A stretch of DNA of 64,000 bases. Source: Chrysogorgia sp. JL179-B06 (taxonomy: Eukaryota > Cnidaria > Anthozoa > Scleralcyonacea > Chrysogorgiidae). How positions within the stretch are numbered: position 1 is the stretch's first letter; each line of letters begins with the position of its first letter. Below are positions 11,289 to 22,968 of this stretch, in pieces. A program made the translations under genes and the position numbers. Below the pieces are notes generated by a model. That model made no database searches and was not told the DNA's origin. It saw nothing but the letters and a program-made list of their open reading frames with translations. The stretch covers positions 671,501-735,500 of the forward strand of contig JAYKKM010000204.1 in the NCBI GenBank assembly GCA_035772405.1, given 5' to 3'.

Positions 11289-11407
11289 CCGTTCGGAAAA
11301 CTACGTCTTTACACTTCAAAAGCTTTGTGGGAAAACCTTTGATTGTTGGCTTCGTTAATTTTTTTGTGACTCGTATATCTCATCAATTATCAGTTGTGAT
11401 ATATGCC

Positions 11408-12899
11408 CAGTGGCGAAGCTGGTCCCAAATGGGAGGTCATGCTAACTAATAATCCGAGCGGCGAAGGCGCTAGGCTTTCTAGAGGGGTCCGGGGGCATGC
11501 CCCCCCGGAAAATTTTGAAATATAGATTCCCGTAAATAGCATTTCCTGCATTCTGAGCGGTGATTTTTCAGCTCAAAGGTTTATAAAATTTCATATTTTG
11601 GACCCTTTCTCTTTATATCAGAGCGCATAGTAACTAATGCAAAGAAAAATCAGCCGTCGCACGCAGGCTAGCCCGCCCTCAACCCTCCCAATGCATAACG
11701 CCTGACACACAAATTTTAATGTAAACAGTAAACACGGCAATGCTATTTTTTCTAATATCTGTTCGATTGAAGGTCTTCGTGTGACAAAACGTTTAAAAAA
11801 ATCAACGGCAAGGTATACGAAACATATCTTTTACGAAATTATATCGCTTTAATGGATATAAAAGCATTGAATCACCGGGTAAACGTCGAATAGATCTTGA
11901 AGCCATGTCCTTTGATTTTAATTTAAAGACGAGGTTTGGGTACTTTACTCGCTTTATTTTAAGTAGACGAAACGTACAGCGTTCGATTCGCCAGATTCAA
12001 GTTATCATTTCGATATAGAATTTATTTAAATCAGACAAAAACAACGTTTCATAATAATTAATATTACGGAATCTCACGGATAAATGTCAACACAGAATAT
12101 TATAATATTTTCCTGTCCTTCGCCCTTCGGGGCTGTCCATTCCGTCTTCATGATTGATCTCTCATCCGTGCTTCTGTCGTCTTGGAGAGAATCTTTGCAA
12201 TGGTTTGCCGGTTTACAATTCTCCGTAAACATTTTCAACTGCGATTCATTGCCAATAAAACGAAAGAAAGATGAATGGCCAAGAACCGGCATTGGTCGCT
12301 GTCCAACAAGAAGATTTTCTCATTGATGTTTCGAACCGAAAACGGTTTTCTAAGCAGTTCACAAACAAGGACTGTTTGGACAGAATCAGAGCTCGTTGAT
12401 GCCATGATAAATCAAGGATCTCCTTAAACAGACGCACTGTGCAGTCAGGCCATAGTTGGTAAGGCGGAAAGCTAATATTTTGGGCTATCAGGCTATGGTC
12501 ATGCTCATCCAAAATAGCATGACCAGCTTGTCTAAAATAGGCAAACTGAGCATGCGTCAAGTGCCGTCAACCAATCATATTTCGAGAATAAGCATGACTG
12601 TTCATATAGCTGGTCATGCTATTCACAAAGAGCATGACTTGGGGGCCAGGCTGAACAAAAGAGCCTGGGAATGAAGACGGCGGTTTTAGACGCCCGATCA
12701 ATCAGGGACGGATAAGGAGCGAGAATATCCGCGTAATATGCGTGAACTATTATTGCTTGTTCTCTTCGAAATGCACACTACTTCAAAGTTCTAAGGAGAG
12801 ATTTCAAATAAAGTAAATAAAAGCAAACAAAACTATATATTTTCAGGAAATTTTTAGTCATGCTGAGCATGACTAGTATGACCGCTAGCTTCGCCACTG
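11408..12899. mobile_element. Non-autonomous hAT-type element with perfect 8-bp target duplication
   Basis: The element starts cagtggcgaagctgg and ends ...ctagcttcgccactg, an inverted repeat of about 15 bp that begins CAG as in many hAT elements. It is flanked by tatatgcc at 11400-11407 and again at 12900-12907, an exact 8-bp target duplication. The inside has the gggggcatgccccc motif near the left end and several gcatgacc/gagcatgact repeats near the right end, but no transposase. ORFs inside it are short and unrecognised. It sits at the start codon of the P-type transposase. Confidence 0.88.
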
Positions 12900-12902
12900 T
12901 AT

Positions 12903-15761
12903 ATGCCCGGCCAAAATTGTGCGTTTTTTGGCTGTGCGACCAGCGGAAAGCATGGACTTGCCCTTTTTGAGATCCCGACCATTCGCGCAGATGAATCCGA
13001 AGTTACAGTGGTGTTAAAGAGGAAAGCTCGAGAAGAATGGCTTCGTTTAGTATTGCGGACGAGGGAGATTACACCAGAGCTTAAGCAACGTATTGAGGCC
13101 AACAACATCTATATATGTGAGCGTCATTTTAAGCCAGACTGCATTTTATCAAGTAAGTATTTCCTGCGTATTTGTTGCTATATTTCCATAATATTTGCGC
13201 TTGTCGGCTCAGCGACAGCGAGTGTCGAGTGTCTATGAATAATGTAGTGTTTGGTTTAACCATAGCTTTAGCTTCCTGCTTTTTGAATTATCAGATCCCA
13301 AACGTAAAGTTTTGCCAACTGGCATATTCCGACGGAGAATCTACCGGCGAAAAGCTACGATACCCCTATAAAAGAACGTAGGACTCTGGTAAGGAAGAAT
13401 GGTGAAGATAGGCCTACTACGTCCTCAGACATATCGTGTTTGTCAGTGCCAACTTTCGACAATTTGGACCAGTTGATTGAGGAGCTGGACGAAGAAGCTG
13501 TACTTCCTTGGATGGTAAATAAACCACGAATGGAGGACAAGATAAAAATCGAACTGTTCGATGGTGATCATACAATGGCGAAATACACCATAGTAATCGA
13601 TACTGTGTTAGAATATTCTGTGTATGGGTTTCACTGGCCTATTCCTGACAATCACGCCATCTACATTGAGAGAAAGCGTTCCCTGAGAGGTCAAGATATC
13701 AAGGAACTGCTGACCTCTGTGGAAAAATCCTGCTTTTGTCCAGGATTACCAGCTGAAGGCCATGAGACAAAATCTGTAGCTGTCGACCCAACCACAGATA
13801 TTACTAATAATATTATACCTGGAACAATTGTTCGCCATTCTGTTCCCAAGTTATTGTCTGAGAAGCAGTTTGAGACATCCATTTTCTTTCGCTCTTCCGA
13901 CTGTGAAATTATTCTGGAGAACTATGGTTCAAATGAAAAGCTATGTGGACCATGTACCAGTGCAGGTAATGCGTTGAAGAGATCGCAAAGGAAAAAGAAA
14001 AAGATCTCTACGACTCCAGCCAAGAGTAAAGCAGCCCTTGCTGCCTGTGGAGCAGAAAAGTTACGTGCAACTGTGAAATCAACAAGGCTCCAGTGCAAAC
14101 AGTTGGAAGAGCAGGTTCAGAAGCTGCAGAGCAAAATTGAAGAAAATGGAGTGGCCGTCAGTGAATCTCTAGAGAAAGACCTTCTAAAAATAATGGGAGG
14201 GCAAAATCTAGAAGCCACTCCTCACATGAAGTTCTTTTGGGAGCAGCAGATGAACCTGCTTCAAGTAAACAAGATGGGAAGGAGATACCATCCTCAGATT
14301 ATCAGATTTGCCTTGTCACTACATGGCAAATCACCCTCAGCATACAGAGAGCTCAGAGATAGTGGGGCTCTAGTTCTACCAAGTGAAAGGGTTCTTCGAG
14401 ATTATAAGAATTACTTCAAGCCGAAAGCTGGTATAAACAATGAGAACGTTGAATGTCTGTGTGAGAAAACCTCTTCATTTTCTGGTGTCCAACGGTATGT
14501 TGCTGTTGTCATGGATGAGATGAAAATCCAATCAAATCTTGTTTTTGACAAGTTTTCTGGGGACTTGATTGGATTTGTTGATCTTGGAGATCCAATGACC
14601 AACTTTGCCAACCTGGCAGAAGAAGATGCTATGGCTTCTCATGCTTTGGTATTTCTTGTAAGAGGATTATGCACTGACCTGAAACATGTCATTGCATATT
14701 TTTTTACAGGAAATGTCACTTTCCAGATTATGCCAATTTTCTGGAAAGTTGTCGCAGTGCTGGAGCTCCGGCTGAATCTTTGGATATGTGCTGCTGTGAA
14801 CGATGGGGCTTCACGAAATCGCAAATTTTTCCGTCTTCACTCCAAGATCGCTGGTGACCTGAAGTGTGATGTTGTATACAAGAAATGTAATGTTTTTGCA
14901 ACGTCACGCTTCATCTATTTCTTTGCAGATTCTCCCCATTTGATGAAGACTGCACGGAACTGCCTGTATAATTCAGGGTCAGGTTCCTGCAACCGATACA
15001 TGTGGAATGATGGAAAATATCTGCTTTTCAAACACATTGCAGATCTTTTCTACAGTGACCAGGAATATAGCCTCCACACTTTGCCCAAGCTTACCATGGA
15101 CCACATCGTCCTTACTTCCTACAGCAAGATGAAGGTGAAGCTGGCGACCCAAATCCTGAGTCGGTCTGTGTCAATAGCCCTGGAGGAAAGTGGGAATGAA
15201 GAGCTCCTGGGAACTGCAAAGTTCTGTATGACGATGAATGATTTCTTTGACTGCACAAATGTTAGGTCATTGACTGAACATGCCAGGAAAATAAATCATC
15301 TCATCAAGCCATACACCATCCAAGATGACGAGAGATTTATCTGGCTGAAAGATGTCTTTTTGCAGTACCTCGAGAAATGGAGGACGAGCACACTTACTCG
15401 ACCTGGAAAGTACTCTGCAGATGCCAAAGGGAAGATGTTCATATCCAGCCAAACCCACGAAGGCTTGAAGATTATCGTCCACTCCCACATTGAGGCCATT
15501 CAGTTTTTACTTGGAGAGGGATTCCAGTATGTCCTGAGTGAAAGGTTCATGCAGGATGTAGTGGAAGATTACTTCGGGCACCAAAGAGCAAAAGGTGGAC
15601 GGTCAGACAACCCAACAGCCCAACAGTTTGGTTACAATGATCTCACTATTGCAGCCCAGAGATATATTGCTCCAGTTGTCAGAGGTAATGTTGGTGGTCG
15701 ATATGAGAAGCAGAAATGGTACCAAGTCAGCGATGAACCAGTAAGGAAACGAAAGAAATAA
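12903..15761 (+). CDS. THAP-domain P-element-type transposase, two exons, one probable frameshift
   Basis: Exon 1 (12903-13152, ATG at 12903) encodes a THAP zinc finger: CAFFGC, later IYICERHF gives the C2CH ligands, which bind DNA. The donor gtaagt follows at 13153, and exon 2 starts after cag at 13295. Exon 2 begins NPKRKVLPTG and then must shift frame near 13325 to give IPTENLPAKS, the usual THAP-to-linker sequence. From there it is open to TAA at 15761 (about 790 codons). A coiled-coil stretch (RLQCKQLEEQVQKLQSKI) is followed by the RNase H-like core: Asp in VAVVMDEMKIQ, Asp in FFADSPHLMKTARN and Glu in MQDVVEDYFGHQR, then RSDNPTAQQFGYN as in THAP9/P transposases. The basic end is DEPVRKRKK. 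The hAT insertion has displaced the native upstream region, but its target duplication restores the ATG. The enzyme excises and inserts the element bounded by the 11190/18965 repeats. Confidence 0.85.
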
Positions 15762-17522
15762 CTAATATTTTATGTTCATGATTTTTTTAACCACACTGTA
15801 TTCATAGTTCAAAATGACATTCGTCTGGTTATTTAAATTAGCCTTTTAAGGCTGATACAACTTAAACAAAAAGACAAGAATACAATGAAGGTGATATTTC
15901 TCTATTTCAGAGTCATTGTAAAGATTGAATCGAAATATCACCTTCACTGTACTCTTGTTGTTCACGTTTTATCTTGATTTCCCAAGAGTTTACTTTTTGG
16001 AGTCTTTTTTCCCTTTTATGTCAGAACTTGAAAGGCTAGTTTGAATGAACTTGGTTCCAATTTATTGATTTATGCTCATATATTATATAGCCAGTGAACT
16101 ACTGAGAAATTTGCAAATGAAATACTGGTGATGAATTTCAAATGGCCCTCCATCATAGGTGACTTTAAAGAGTGACTTTGATGAAGGGTTCACCATGAAA
16201 CAGCAATATATTGTTTGCATAATCCTAAGCAGTTCACTATTTTTTGTCGATATACTATTTAGTCGGTATATTGCAGTGGTATTTTACCTACAGTAAATTA
16301 TAGGCATGCTTTTGCTATACACTGTTCTTCTAGTGTATTTATTTCTTGATTAGCTTTTAGGGTATTTCAACTGAAAAACTAAAGTCAGATTAAGCAGACT
16401 AATTAGTAATAATTATAAATCAGATACAGCATTGTCCTGATTTACATGAATTTAGCTATCATTTGCTTGGCTAAATAGCCCATATCACTATAATAATTGG
16501 TAAACCCACTTATTTAGATGCATTAATTTAGATGCATAAATCCCAAACAGTTTGGCCACTCATGTTTTTTCTATTACTTGGAGACTGTGTGAGTACTTCA
16601 GTACTTCAACTTGTACTTGGCCCTTTATAGCCAAGCATGCTTGTTTATTTTACTTCATCTTATGCAAGATGATTTAATTGAATCAACAAAGGGGAATCTG
16701 AGGATAACAGCTATGAACAACATCACAGTTTCTGCAAATGCATTTCATTAACACCCATGCACACATCAAGTGCAAAATGTTTAAGTTTCTCGAAACTTAT
16801 TTGAAGAGATACAGCACGTTGTATTAGGTAAATTTCTTTATGATATTCAACACTAATAGACATTTATAAATTATTATAAACTTTGTTCAAAATAGAGAAT
16901 TTTGGCTAGCTTGAATGCCAGTGAACATTTTCTGTGTAACTAATGACTTGATTCAGTAGAGAAAAGGGACGACATTCTCAGCAAGAAAATTAATGTGATT
17001 TATTTGTAAAGTTTGCTACATGTTGTAAAATAATTAAAAGTAATAGCATAAGAAGAGGTGCATTCGCTATTAATTTACTAAATGACCCGAATCGAGCGGG
17101 ACGTTTAATAGCAAATCACCTCTTTTTATGCTATTACTTTGTAATATCAGGTTTGTGGGTATTTCTTTTGTTCTTTCGTAATCGTACCTCCGATGACGTC
17201 AAACCGGGTATGATTAGTTCTAATACGACCTGGTTTGACGTCAAACCAGGTATGATTAGTTCTAATATGACCTGGTTTGACAACGGAGGTAAGATTAGCA
17301 AAAATGAATATAATGAGGTATATTAGTTGTTAATGGCCCTGTGAGAACAAAATAAATACCCGCAAACATGATATTATGATATAATGATATAAACATGATA
17401 TTATTCTTTCCCTGTTAATACGACCACATTTCTTTGGCCTGTCAGCAGTCGTATTAACGGGTTCCACTGTATAATACAAATTGTGTAAAATTATATGAAC
17501 TAATAATGGTAGAACGTAAATG
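15762..17522. other. Non-coding interior of the P-like element with several hairpin repeats
   Basis: No gene is supported. Inverted repeats: 15868-15962 (gaaggtgatatttc arms around about 30 bp) and 17032-17145 (aaaagtaatagcata and agaggtg arms; loop contains cccgaatcgagcggg). Tandem units of about 46 bp at 17190-17285 contain tttgacgtcaaacc and tctaatacgacctgg. At 17410-17472 a sequence ends cgggttccactgta, with two copies of gttaatacgac in inverse orientation, which looks like a pogo/Tigger-type TIR (cagtggaaccc) with TA target. A weak gatgaagggtt...gaaaca motif at 16180-16205 resembles the Penelope-type ends elsewhere. Confidence 0.5.
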
Positions 17523-18881
17523 TCAATGAAGTTTATCACTTGAACTTTGTTTCATGTCCTTTCTAGGAGCCTTTTTCTTTGTCTGTTTTTCCTTGATTTT
17601 ATATTTTGTAATATAATCTCTGGCATAAGAAAATGATCTTACTTTTAAATAAAGTTTAATGACGTTTTCCAAGCACAATTTTTGGGTAGGACTGGCTGCA
17701 TTAACACCAGATGCCAAAACAATGTTATCCCACAGTGACTTCACCACTGGAGACCTCAAGGTAGAAATGCATATGATCTCTGTTGGGATATTTCGTAATG
17801 TTAGGTTTGTTTTGTCCACTTCTTTCCTAAAAGAAATTTCAGCAGCCTCTAAAATTCCCACCAAGTCTTCACATGGGGTGATAAGGCCACCTCTTGTTCG
17901 GGCTGAGATAAAGCTGTTAGATGACTGATCCGATGCTTTCATGTTATGCAGAAGTGCTTGCAGTTCCTCGTTTTGTTGCCCGGTCTTTCGTTTGTTTGTC
18001 TGAAATAGTTTAGAGATAATATACCCACCAATAAACGACAGAGGTCCACGTTCAGCTGGATCGAGTTGAACGACGGATTCAACTGTTGTCTCCTGTACTT
18101 GTCTTGTCTGATCAACGTTGTAAAATCCCACCAAATGATCTGGAAGGTGAATCATTATTAAATTTGCCGCTCTAAAGTCCTGACAGTTTAAAAGTTCACA
18201 TGATCGTGGGATCAAACCATAGAATGACTCGAGCAGTTTGTCTTGATTCGTCTTTCTGCAAAATGTTTCGTATAGAGGTAGGAGAGCACCAAATAAAGCC
18301 TCACTAGATGACACAGTCGTCAAACAAGCGTTTATTTGAGCCCCATACAAGTTCTCTTCGATTAGCTTAGTTTTGATTGATTCCACAATGGATGAGACTG
18401 TGTCTTTACAAAGAGGCGTCTCACAAGCTTAGTCACTTTCCGACCGGTGTCTCGAGTTAGTGTGCTTTGTTAACCCGCCTTTCGATTTGCAAATCTTGTC
18501 GCACACGGAACACGGAAAGGATTTTTTACCTTCAATTTCGGTCAAGGCATCCGTTAATTCACTGTCCACTTCTCCAATATCAGTCTCAGTGAGAGCAACA
18601 GTGAAATCCAAATTATATAAATCACTAGCGACACTAGCACCTTCGCTGGCGGCTTCGAGCGATGACAAAAAACCACGTTTCTCTTCGTATTTCTCTTTTT
18701 CTACAGCTGGACTTCGTTCATCGCACTGCAAGACACCAAGCTCAACGTCCACATTAGGATCCATGTCAACAAAAGCGGCCCTGACCGAAGAAAACCTTTT
18801 TGTTTGTATCGAACGCTTAAATTCCCCTTGTCTTGCCTTTGAAAGCTTACGAAGCAATGCCGCTACCGCATCACGTGACAT
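17523..18881 (-). CDS. C2H2-finger accessory protein of the P-like element (one in-frame stop)
   Basis: The ATG at 18881 lies inside the right subterminal inverted repeat, so that repeat encodes the first residues MSRDAVA. The first 150 codons include an acidic region and a classical C2H2 finger (CSVCDKICKSKGGLTKHTNSRH). A single TAA follows at about 18429. The same frame then stays open for another 300 codons to 17523, with no splice sites needed. The downstream part has LSFIGGYIISKLFQ, ARTRGGLITPCEDLVGILEAAE, SPVVKSLWDNIV, LCLENVIKLYLKVRSFSYARDYI and a Lys-rich tail. I see no DDE motif. It is most simply one gene of about 450 codons killed by one stop, or read through it. Its position inside the TIRs makes it element-borne. 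The function is unknown; a DNA-binding accessory or regulator is inference. Confidence 0.7.
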
Positions 18882-18965
18882 TTTTTCCGATGGTTCCCGA
18901 CATCACTTTGGCGCCCCTTTGAAGTTTACCGGCTAGCCTAACCAGTCTCCCTTCTATTAACCGTG
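18857..18965. repeat. Right terminal and subterminal inverted repeats of the P-like element
   Basis: TIR at 18932-18965 (ggctagcctaaccagtctcc...) and 23-bp subterminal repeat at 18857-18879, inverse to those at 11190-11288. The subterminal repeat overlaps the start codon of the minus-strand gene, so transposase binding there could block its expression (inference). Confidence 0.8.
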
Positions 18966-18966
18966 G

Positions 18967-19140
18967 TCTGACATAGGGTCGACATTGGCCATGTGCAAAT
19001 TCGATTGAATGTTTTACATGTTTAAGATCGTGTTCGACAGCATCGATTTTTTCTTCAATCAAATCTAGCATATCGAGTTTCCGCATTACGATCTTCAACA
19101 TATCGTGAATTTCGTTGATTTTATTGCTTTCACCATCTCT
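18967..19140 (-). pseudogene. Coiled-coil fragment cut by the P-like element
   Basis: The minus strand reads SNKINEIHDMLKIVMRKLDMLDLI followed by EEKIDAVEHDLKHVKHSIEFA and stops matching at the right TIR. Leu/Ile heptads give a strong coiled coil, of the kind found in ORF1 proteins of LINEs. The continuation is not visible on the other side of the P-like element. It is probably a transposon ORF1 scrap; identity unproven. Confidence 0.4.
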
Positions 19141-19692
19141 TCTTCCTTGTGACTAATATTCACCTCACAGGTTGCCGAAATCCAGCTCGCTGTCGCTGTG
19201 TTTCAGGAACTCTCCTCCGCACTCCACAGAGGCTTCCAATGCATACTCGCCTTGAAAATCGCAATAATTGCGCTTAAACAACTAACTTTTCGTGCCGAAT
19301 TTACCTTTCCTCCTACTCCCAAACAATGATTATATTGCAGGTTCAGATTATGTCCAATCCCAAAGAGTATAATACTTCAATGTTTTGGCTGCCACCGCTG
19401 TACAAATGATGATTGTATCGCTGTCCTTTTCGACACATTCTGCGATATGAAGCAACCATCAAGATACAATGCCATGGCTTGCGATACGAGGACAGTTCTT
19501 ACCATTGGCTTGCGACACGCATTTGAACTTCGTATCGCAGGCCAATGGCAGAGCTTCCTCAGGTGCCGGCGCCAATTTCTCCCAACGGATTATCGGAAGA
19601 TTGATGCTACTTCAAGTAATTCCAACAGAAGGATTCTCACATTCTCGTTCCCAGAGCTCTAGCCTACAAGAGGCGTGAAGCAGAGTACACTA
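19141..19692. other. Spacer with no supported gene
   Basis: Moderately GC-rich sequence. The motif gcttgcgatacga/cttgcgacacg/cgtatcgcagg recurs in direct and inverse orientation around 19470-19550. The ORFs here have no recognisable content. Confidence 0.4.
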
Positions 19693-22600
19693 TTACGACT
19701 CATTTGGTTGACAGCTGCTTCCTGGAATAGTAGGTGAAACATTGGAAAATCTAGAAAGGGACAGTTTCACTAGATCACTTGTTTTCGGTATTGGTTTTAG
19801 GGCAATTGATGGTGAAATATACTTTGGGTGATCTGTTGGGATTACAACTGGTGTAAGAACACTTTCAGTAGCGTCGACTCTATTCTGAAGAATTTTGGAA
19901 GTAAGGGTTTGCCAGAAATCATAGGTCTTATCTTCTTTGACAATTCCAATTCTCCAATTCTTTGATCTCTTGCTATACACCTTATTGTATTTAAAGTTAC
20001 CACTTCTACTAAATGCTGGCTTTCTGAAAGCATGGCAGTTGTGGTCTATGGCAGCTAATAATGTCCTTGCAAAAAATGCTTCATTCCTACATGTATAAAA
20101 GAAAAACAAACATTTGGCACACTTCATTTAGTGATTTCATGGCATTTAAAGTAGTATATATACTACATTATATAATTTTATTTAATAATTTATTACAACC
20201 AAACTATTCATACTCACTGAAAACCCACTCTTTTTGGTGCATACTTCAACAACATCGAATTGAAGTTCTCCAACTGGCTGGTATGTCTGTTTGGATATAA
20301 AATTTATGGATTTGACAAAATAATCTCAAATTTTTTTCAATGAGAGGACACCTGCATGTACCATGGATGGCTTTGTTACATTATTACTATGCAGTTAGGC
20401 CAAATAAAAAAATTGTGTGGTTCCGGTAAAAAAAGGTAGGTTTTATAGTTTTTACATAGACTTTAATGATAAAATAAGTTTTACCCTGCCACCGTCGCTG
20501 GCTTTGTAACAATCACCATTTTGCTAAATTAGTTCCCAGGCCGTCATTCTTGCACAACAATATAATGGGACACGATGAAGGCCTGTGTGGCAATTGACCA
20601 AAAACTTTTCTCCAAAAAAAAAATCCTGACCTACCTACCCTAATTTGTTTCAAGATGTAACCGGAACCACATAATTTTTTTACTTGGCCTTATATTAATG
20701 TAATCATATTATACAAACCTAAATGTTACATAATAATGTAAACTACTCAGAAATCGCGGATTAATCACCACTTTACGTATTGCCTCCAATGCTTTCGAGT
20801 TCTTGCCTAGAATTGTCTTATCAATTTCTGTAGCAACTAATGGGCCATGGTGACACTCCCCATCAGCCCACTCATGTTCTCCAGCAACATGATGTAGAAT
20901 ACCAAACCAGCTATCCTAAAAGAAAAGGACAACTAACAGTAGTCAAATTTTCAGTTTCAAAAACAGTTTCAAAATTTCTCTGAATTTTTTCATACACCTC
21001 AAGGGTAATGTAAAACCTTTATGCACCTATCAATGTAAAGTCCCAGTGGGAGGGCATATGTGGGACATTTAACAATTCTTTCTTACCCAACCCTTAGTAA
21101 TTTGATTACAATCTTGGCTCTAATTTGATTTTAGAGAATCCAAATAAGTCTATTACCATTAATATGTGGGGATATGATCAATTTTGATCAATATTTCTTG
21201 TCCAACAGTGGGGTATTTTACCAAAGATTCTCATGGAAACTCAAATTGCCAAAAGGTGCACTACATTACATATAATTAATTAACCTCTTAAATTACCTTG
21301 AGTTGTGTTTCATCACCATTGCAATATTCAGCAATATACCAAAAGTGGTTTCTTATTGGCTCGGCCCACTCGCTTATTGCCTCACAGCCCTTTATCTTGG
21401 CAGCCTGCTTTCATAATATCAATAATTATTAACTGTGTAAACAATTAATTTGTAGTGCATTTATGGTAATACAGTAGTGTCTAAGCCAGACACCATAACA
21501 CAGATCATATGTCACACATTTTTAATGAAACAAATGAATGATAGTCACATTACCTTTCCAAGTTTTTTTGTCAATTTGACTGACTTATGCCAAATGTCCA
21601 GAGCATGGAATAGATTAGAGAAGTCATTTGGGTACTTGTCTGCAAAATAAAAACAAAAGAATATATACCATGTCATTTCGTTGGCAAGCATTATTGTTAC
21701 CAAAGATGGCAGTGCATATTTTGTCTTTTCAAGTACAGGTACTGTTAAACAATGATGTTTTTCAATTGGATATACCTTTCATTTTCCTCACTAAAGCAAT
21801 CACAGCTGTCGATGCATCAGTCACAATTTCTGCTACCAGAATCTCTCCCACAATCCTTTCCAAAAGCTTCTTTAAACAAAAAACTTCCATATTTGTTGAT
21901 ATACCACCGGTTTCTCGTTTGTCAACCATATCTATGTCAACAATCACTTCCAGGAATTGTTCCATCAAAACATAAACACAATACTTAGCACTATGCCCTG
22001 GTGAATCATTTCTGCCATCTCCACAAAGAATAACTGATTCACCACTTAAAGTATTCCATATTTCTTCTTTCATCTCTGACCAATAACACGTAATTTCAGG
22101 GATAACATAATTTGTTTGCACTCTATGAAAGGCGGACCTCGATATGAACCCAAGTCCAAGAAATTTGCAGAAGAGCAAAACCTTGTCGAAATTGTTACCC
22201 GTAATGATAATTGCTGCAGCCAGCAATATTGTGTTCACATACACTTTCTGTCCTTTTTTCCCACAAAGTACCTTTGATGATGTCCATACCCCAGCATGAC
22301 CACTTGAACATTCCCAACACACTTGCAAGACCCCTCCATCTTCTTTCCAACTTTTAACTTTATTATTACCAGCACATGAAGTATGCTGGCAACCACTATT
22401 AAATATTTCCAATATTATTTCAACATCAACAACCACACGATCTTGTTGAAGATTATCTGCACACATTTTGCTCTGTTTGCCACCCTCATTTATTGCATCA
22501 AACTTTTTCTTAAGTTTCTTCTTCAAGCGGTCTGTACACTCTTGTCTGGTCTCTGGCCCATGTTGAATGTCAATTTCACCAACATCCTCAGATTCCTCAC

Positions 22601-22713
22601 AATCACTCAAGTCCATGTCTTCTTCTCCTTCACTGGAACCAAAATCGTTTGCATGTGTTGTTTCGTCTTCACATGCACTAAGTGTTGCCTCACTATCAGT
22701 ATTGCCTGTATGC
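19693..22713 (-). CDS. Kolobok-type DDE transposase-like gene, five exons visible, 5' partial
   Basis: Minus-strand exons 21776-22713, 21554-21639, 21297-21404, 20719-20915 and 19693-20086 (stop) are all bounded by GT/AG and all in phase, giving about 570 codons. The first visible exon has an acidic head (SEGEEDMDLSDCEESEDVGE), paired cysteines (CQHTSC, VCWEC) and the core CGDGRNDSPGHSAKYCVYVLM, DMVDKRETGG and EIVTDASTAVIALVRKMK. The next exons give HALDIWHKSVKLTKKL, a WAEPIRNHFWY segment and HVAGEHEWADGECHHGPL, then a C-terminal basic domain. The D...DSPGHSAKY / TDAS / HALDIWHK set is what I associate with Kolobok-type transposases and their domesticated relatives. Exons upstream of 22713 were not found; a THAP finger could be expected there. 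No TTAA-flanked TIR was recognised, so host gene versus transposon is open. Introns carry a MITE (20398-20692). Confidence 0.72.
20398..20692. mobile_element. MITE with about 32-bp TIR in an intron
   Basis: It starts taggccaaataaaaaaattg...gtggttccggt and ends accggaaccacataattttttt...ggcctta. The arms are inverted with only a few differences. Length is about 295 bp and it has no ORF. The flanks give TTA at both sides, so the target site is probably TA or TTA. Confidence 0.7.
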
Positions 22714-22788
22714 CTGAATTATAATGGCAGGACAAATTCAGTTATTATACACTGAAAATAAGTTCATATATATATATATATTTAACAA

Positions 22789-22968
22789 ATAGATTCCATT
22801 TTGCTGTTGTCTGTTCAGTTAGATGCACAGATGACGTCAGAACGCGGTAAGAACAAAAAAGTGGCCCAGGAGACGGAGTCAAGTGGGTCACTGATGTTAT
22901 TACCATGTTCTGACATCCTCTGTGCATCTATAACTGAACAGACAACAAAAAATGGAATCTATTTGTTT
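22789..22968. mobile_element. Foldback MITE
   Basis: The left arm aacaaatagattccatttt...gtctgttcagttagatgcacag matches the right arm inversely through about 70 bp. The centre is about 40 bp with gtggcccaggagacgg. It also contains tgacgtcag. No coding capacity. It lies directly upstream of the 5'-most visible exon of the Kolobok-type gene. Confidence 0.7.

Larger units (their letters stand above)
11190..18965. mobile_element. P-element-like DNA transposon with two genes, carrying a nested hAT element
   Basis: The ends form an inverted repeat of about 33 bp: cacggttaatagaagggaga... at 11190-11223 and its complement at 18932-18965, with one 1-nt indel. Ends starting CA fit the P superfamily. 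A second inverted repeat of 23 bp around the palindrome cacgtg lies 43-65 bp inside each TIR (11266-11288 and 18857-18879). Between the ends are a THAP/P-type transposase on + and a C2H2-finger gene on -. P elements normally give 8-bp target duplications, but the flanks here (agttatcg and gtctgaca) do not match. The copy may be old, or its ends recombined. The insertion of a 1492-bp hAT-type element accounts for part of its 7776-bp length. Confidence 0.8.

Noticed and set aside
12074..12674. Overlapping ORFs inside the hAT element at 11408-12899
   Set aside because: Short, on both strands, unrelated to hAT transposases; likely chance frames.
11182..18973. 8-bp target duplication of the P-like element
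   Set aside because: agttatcg and gtctgaca do not match; I do not claim one.
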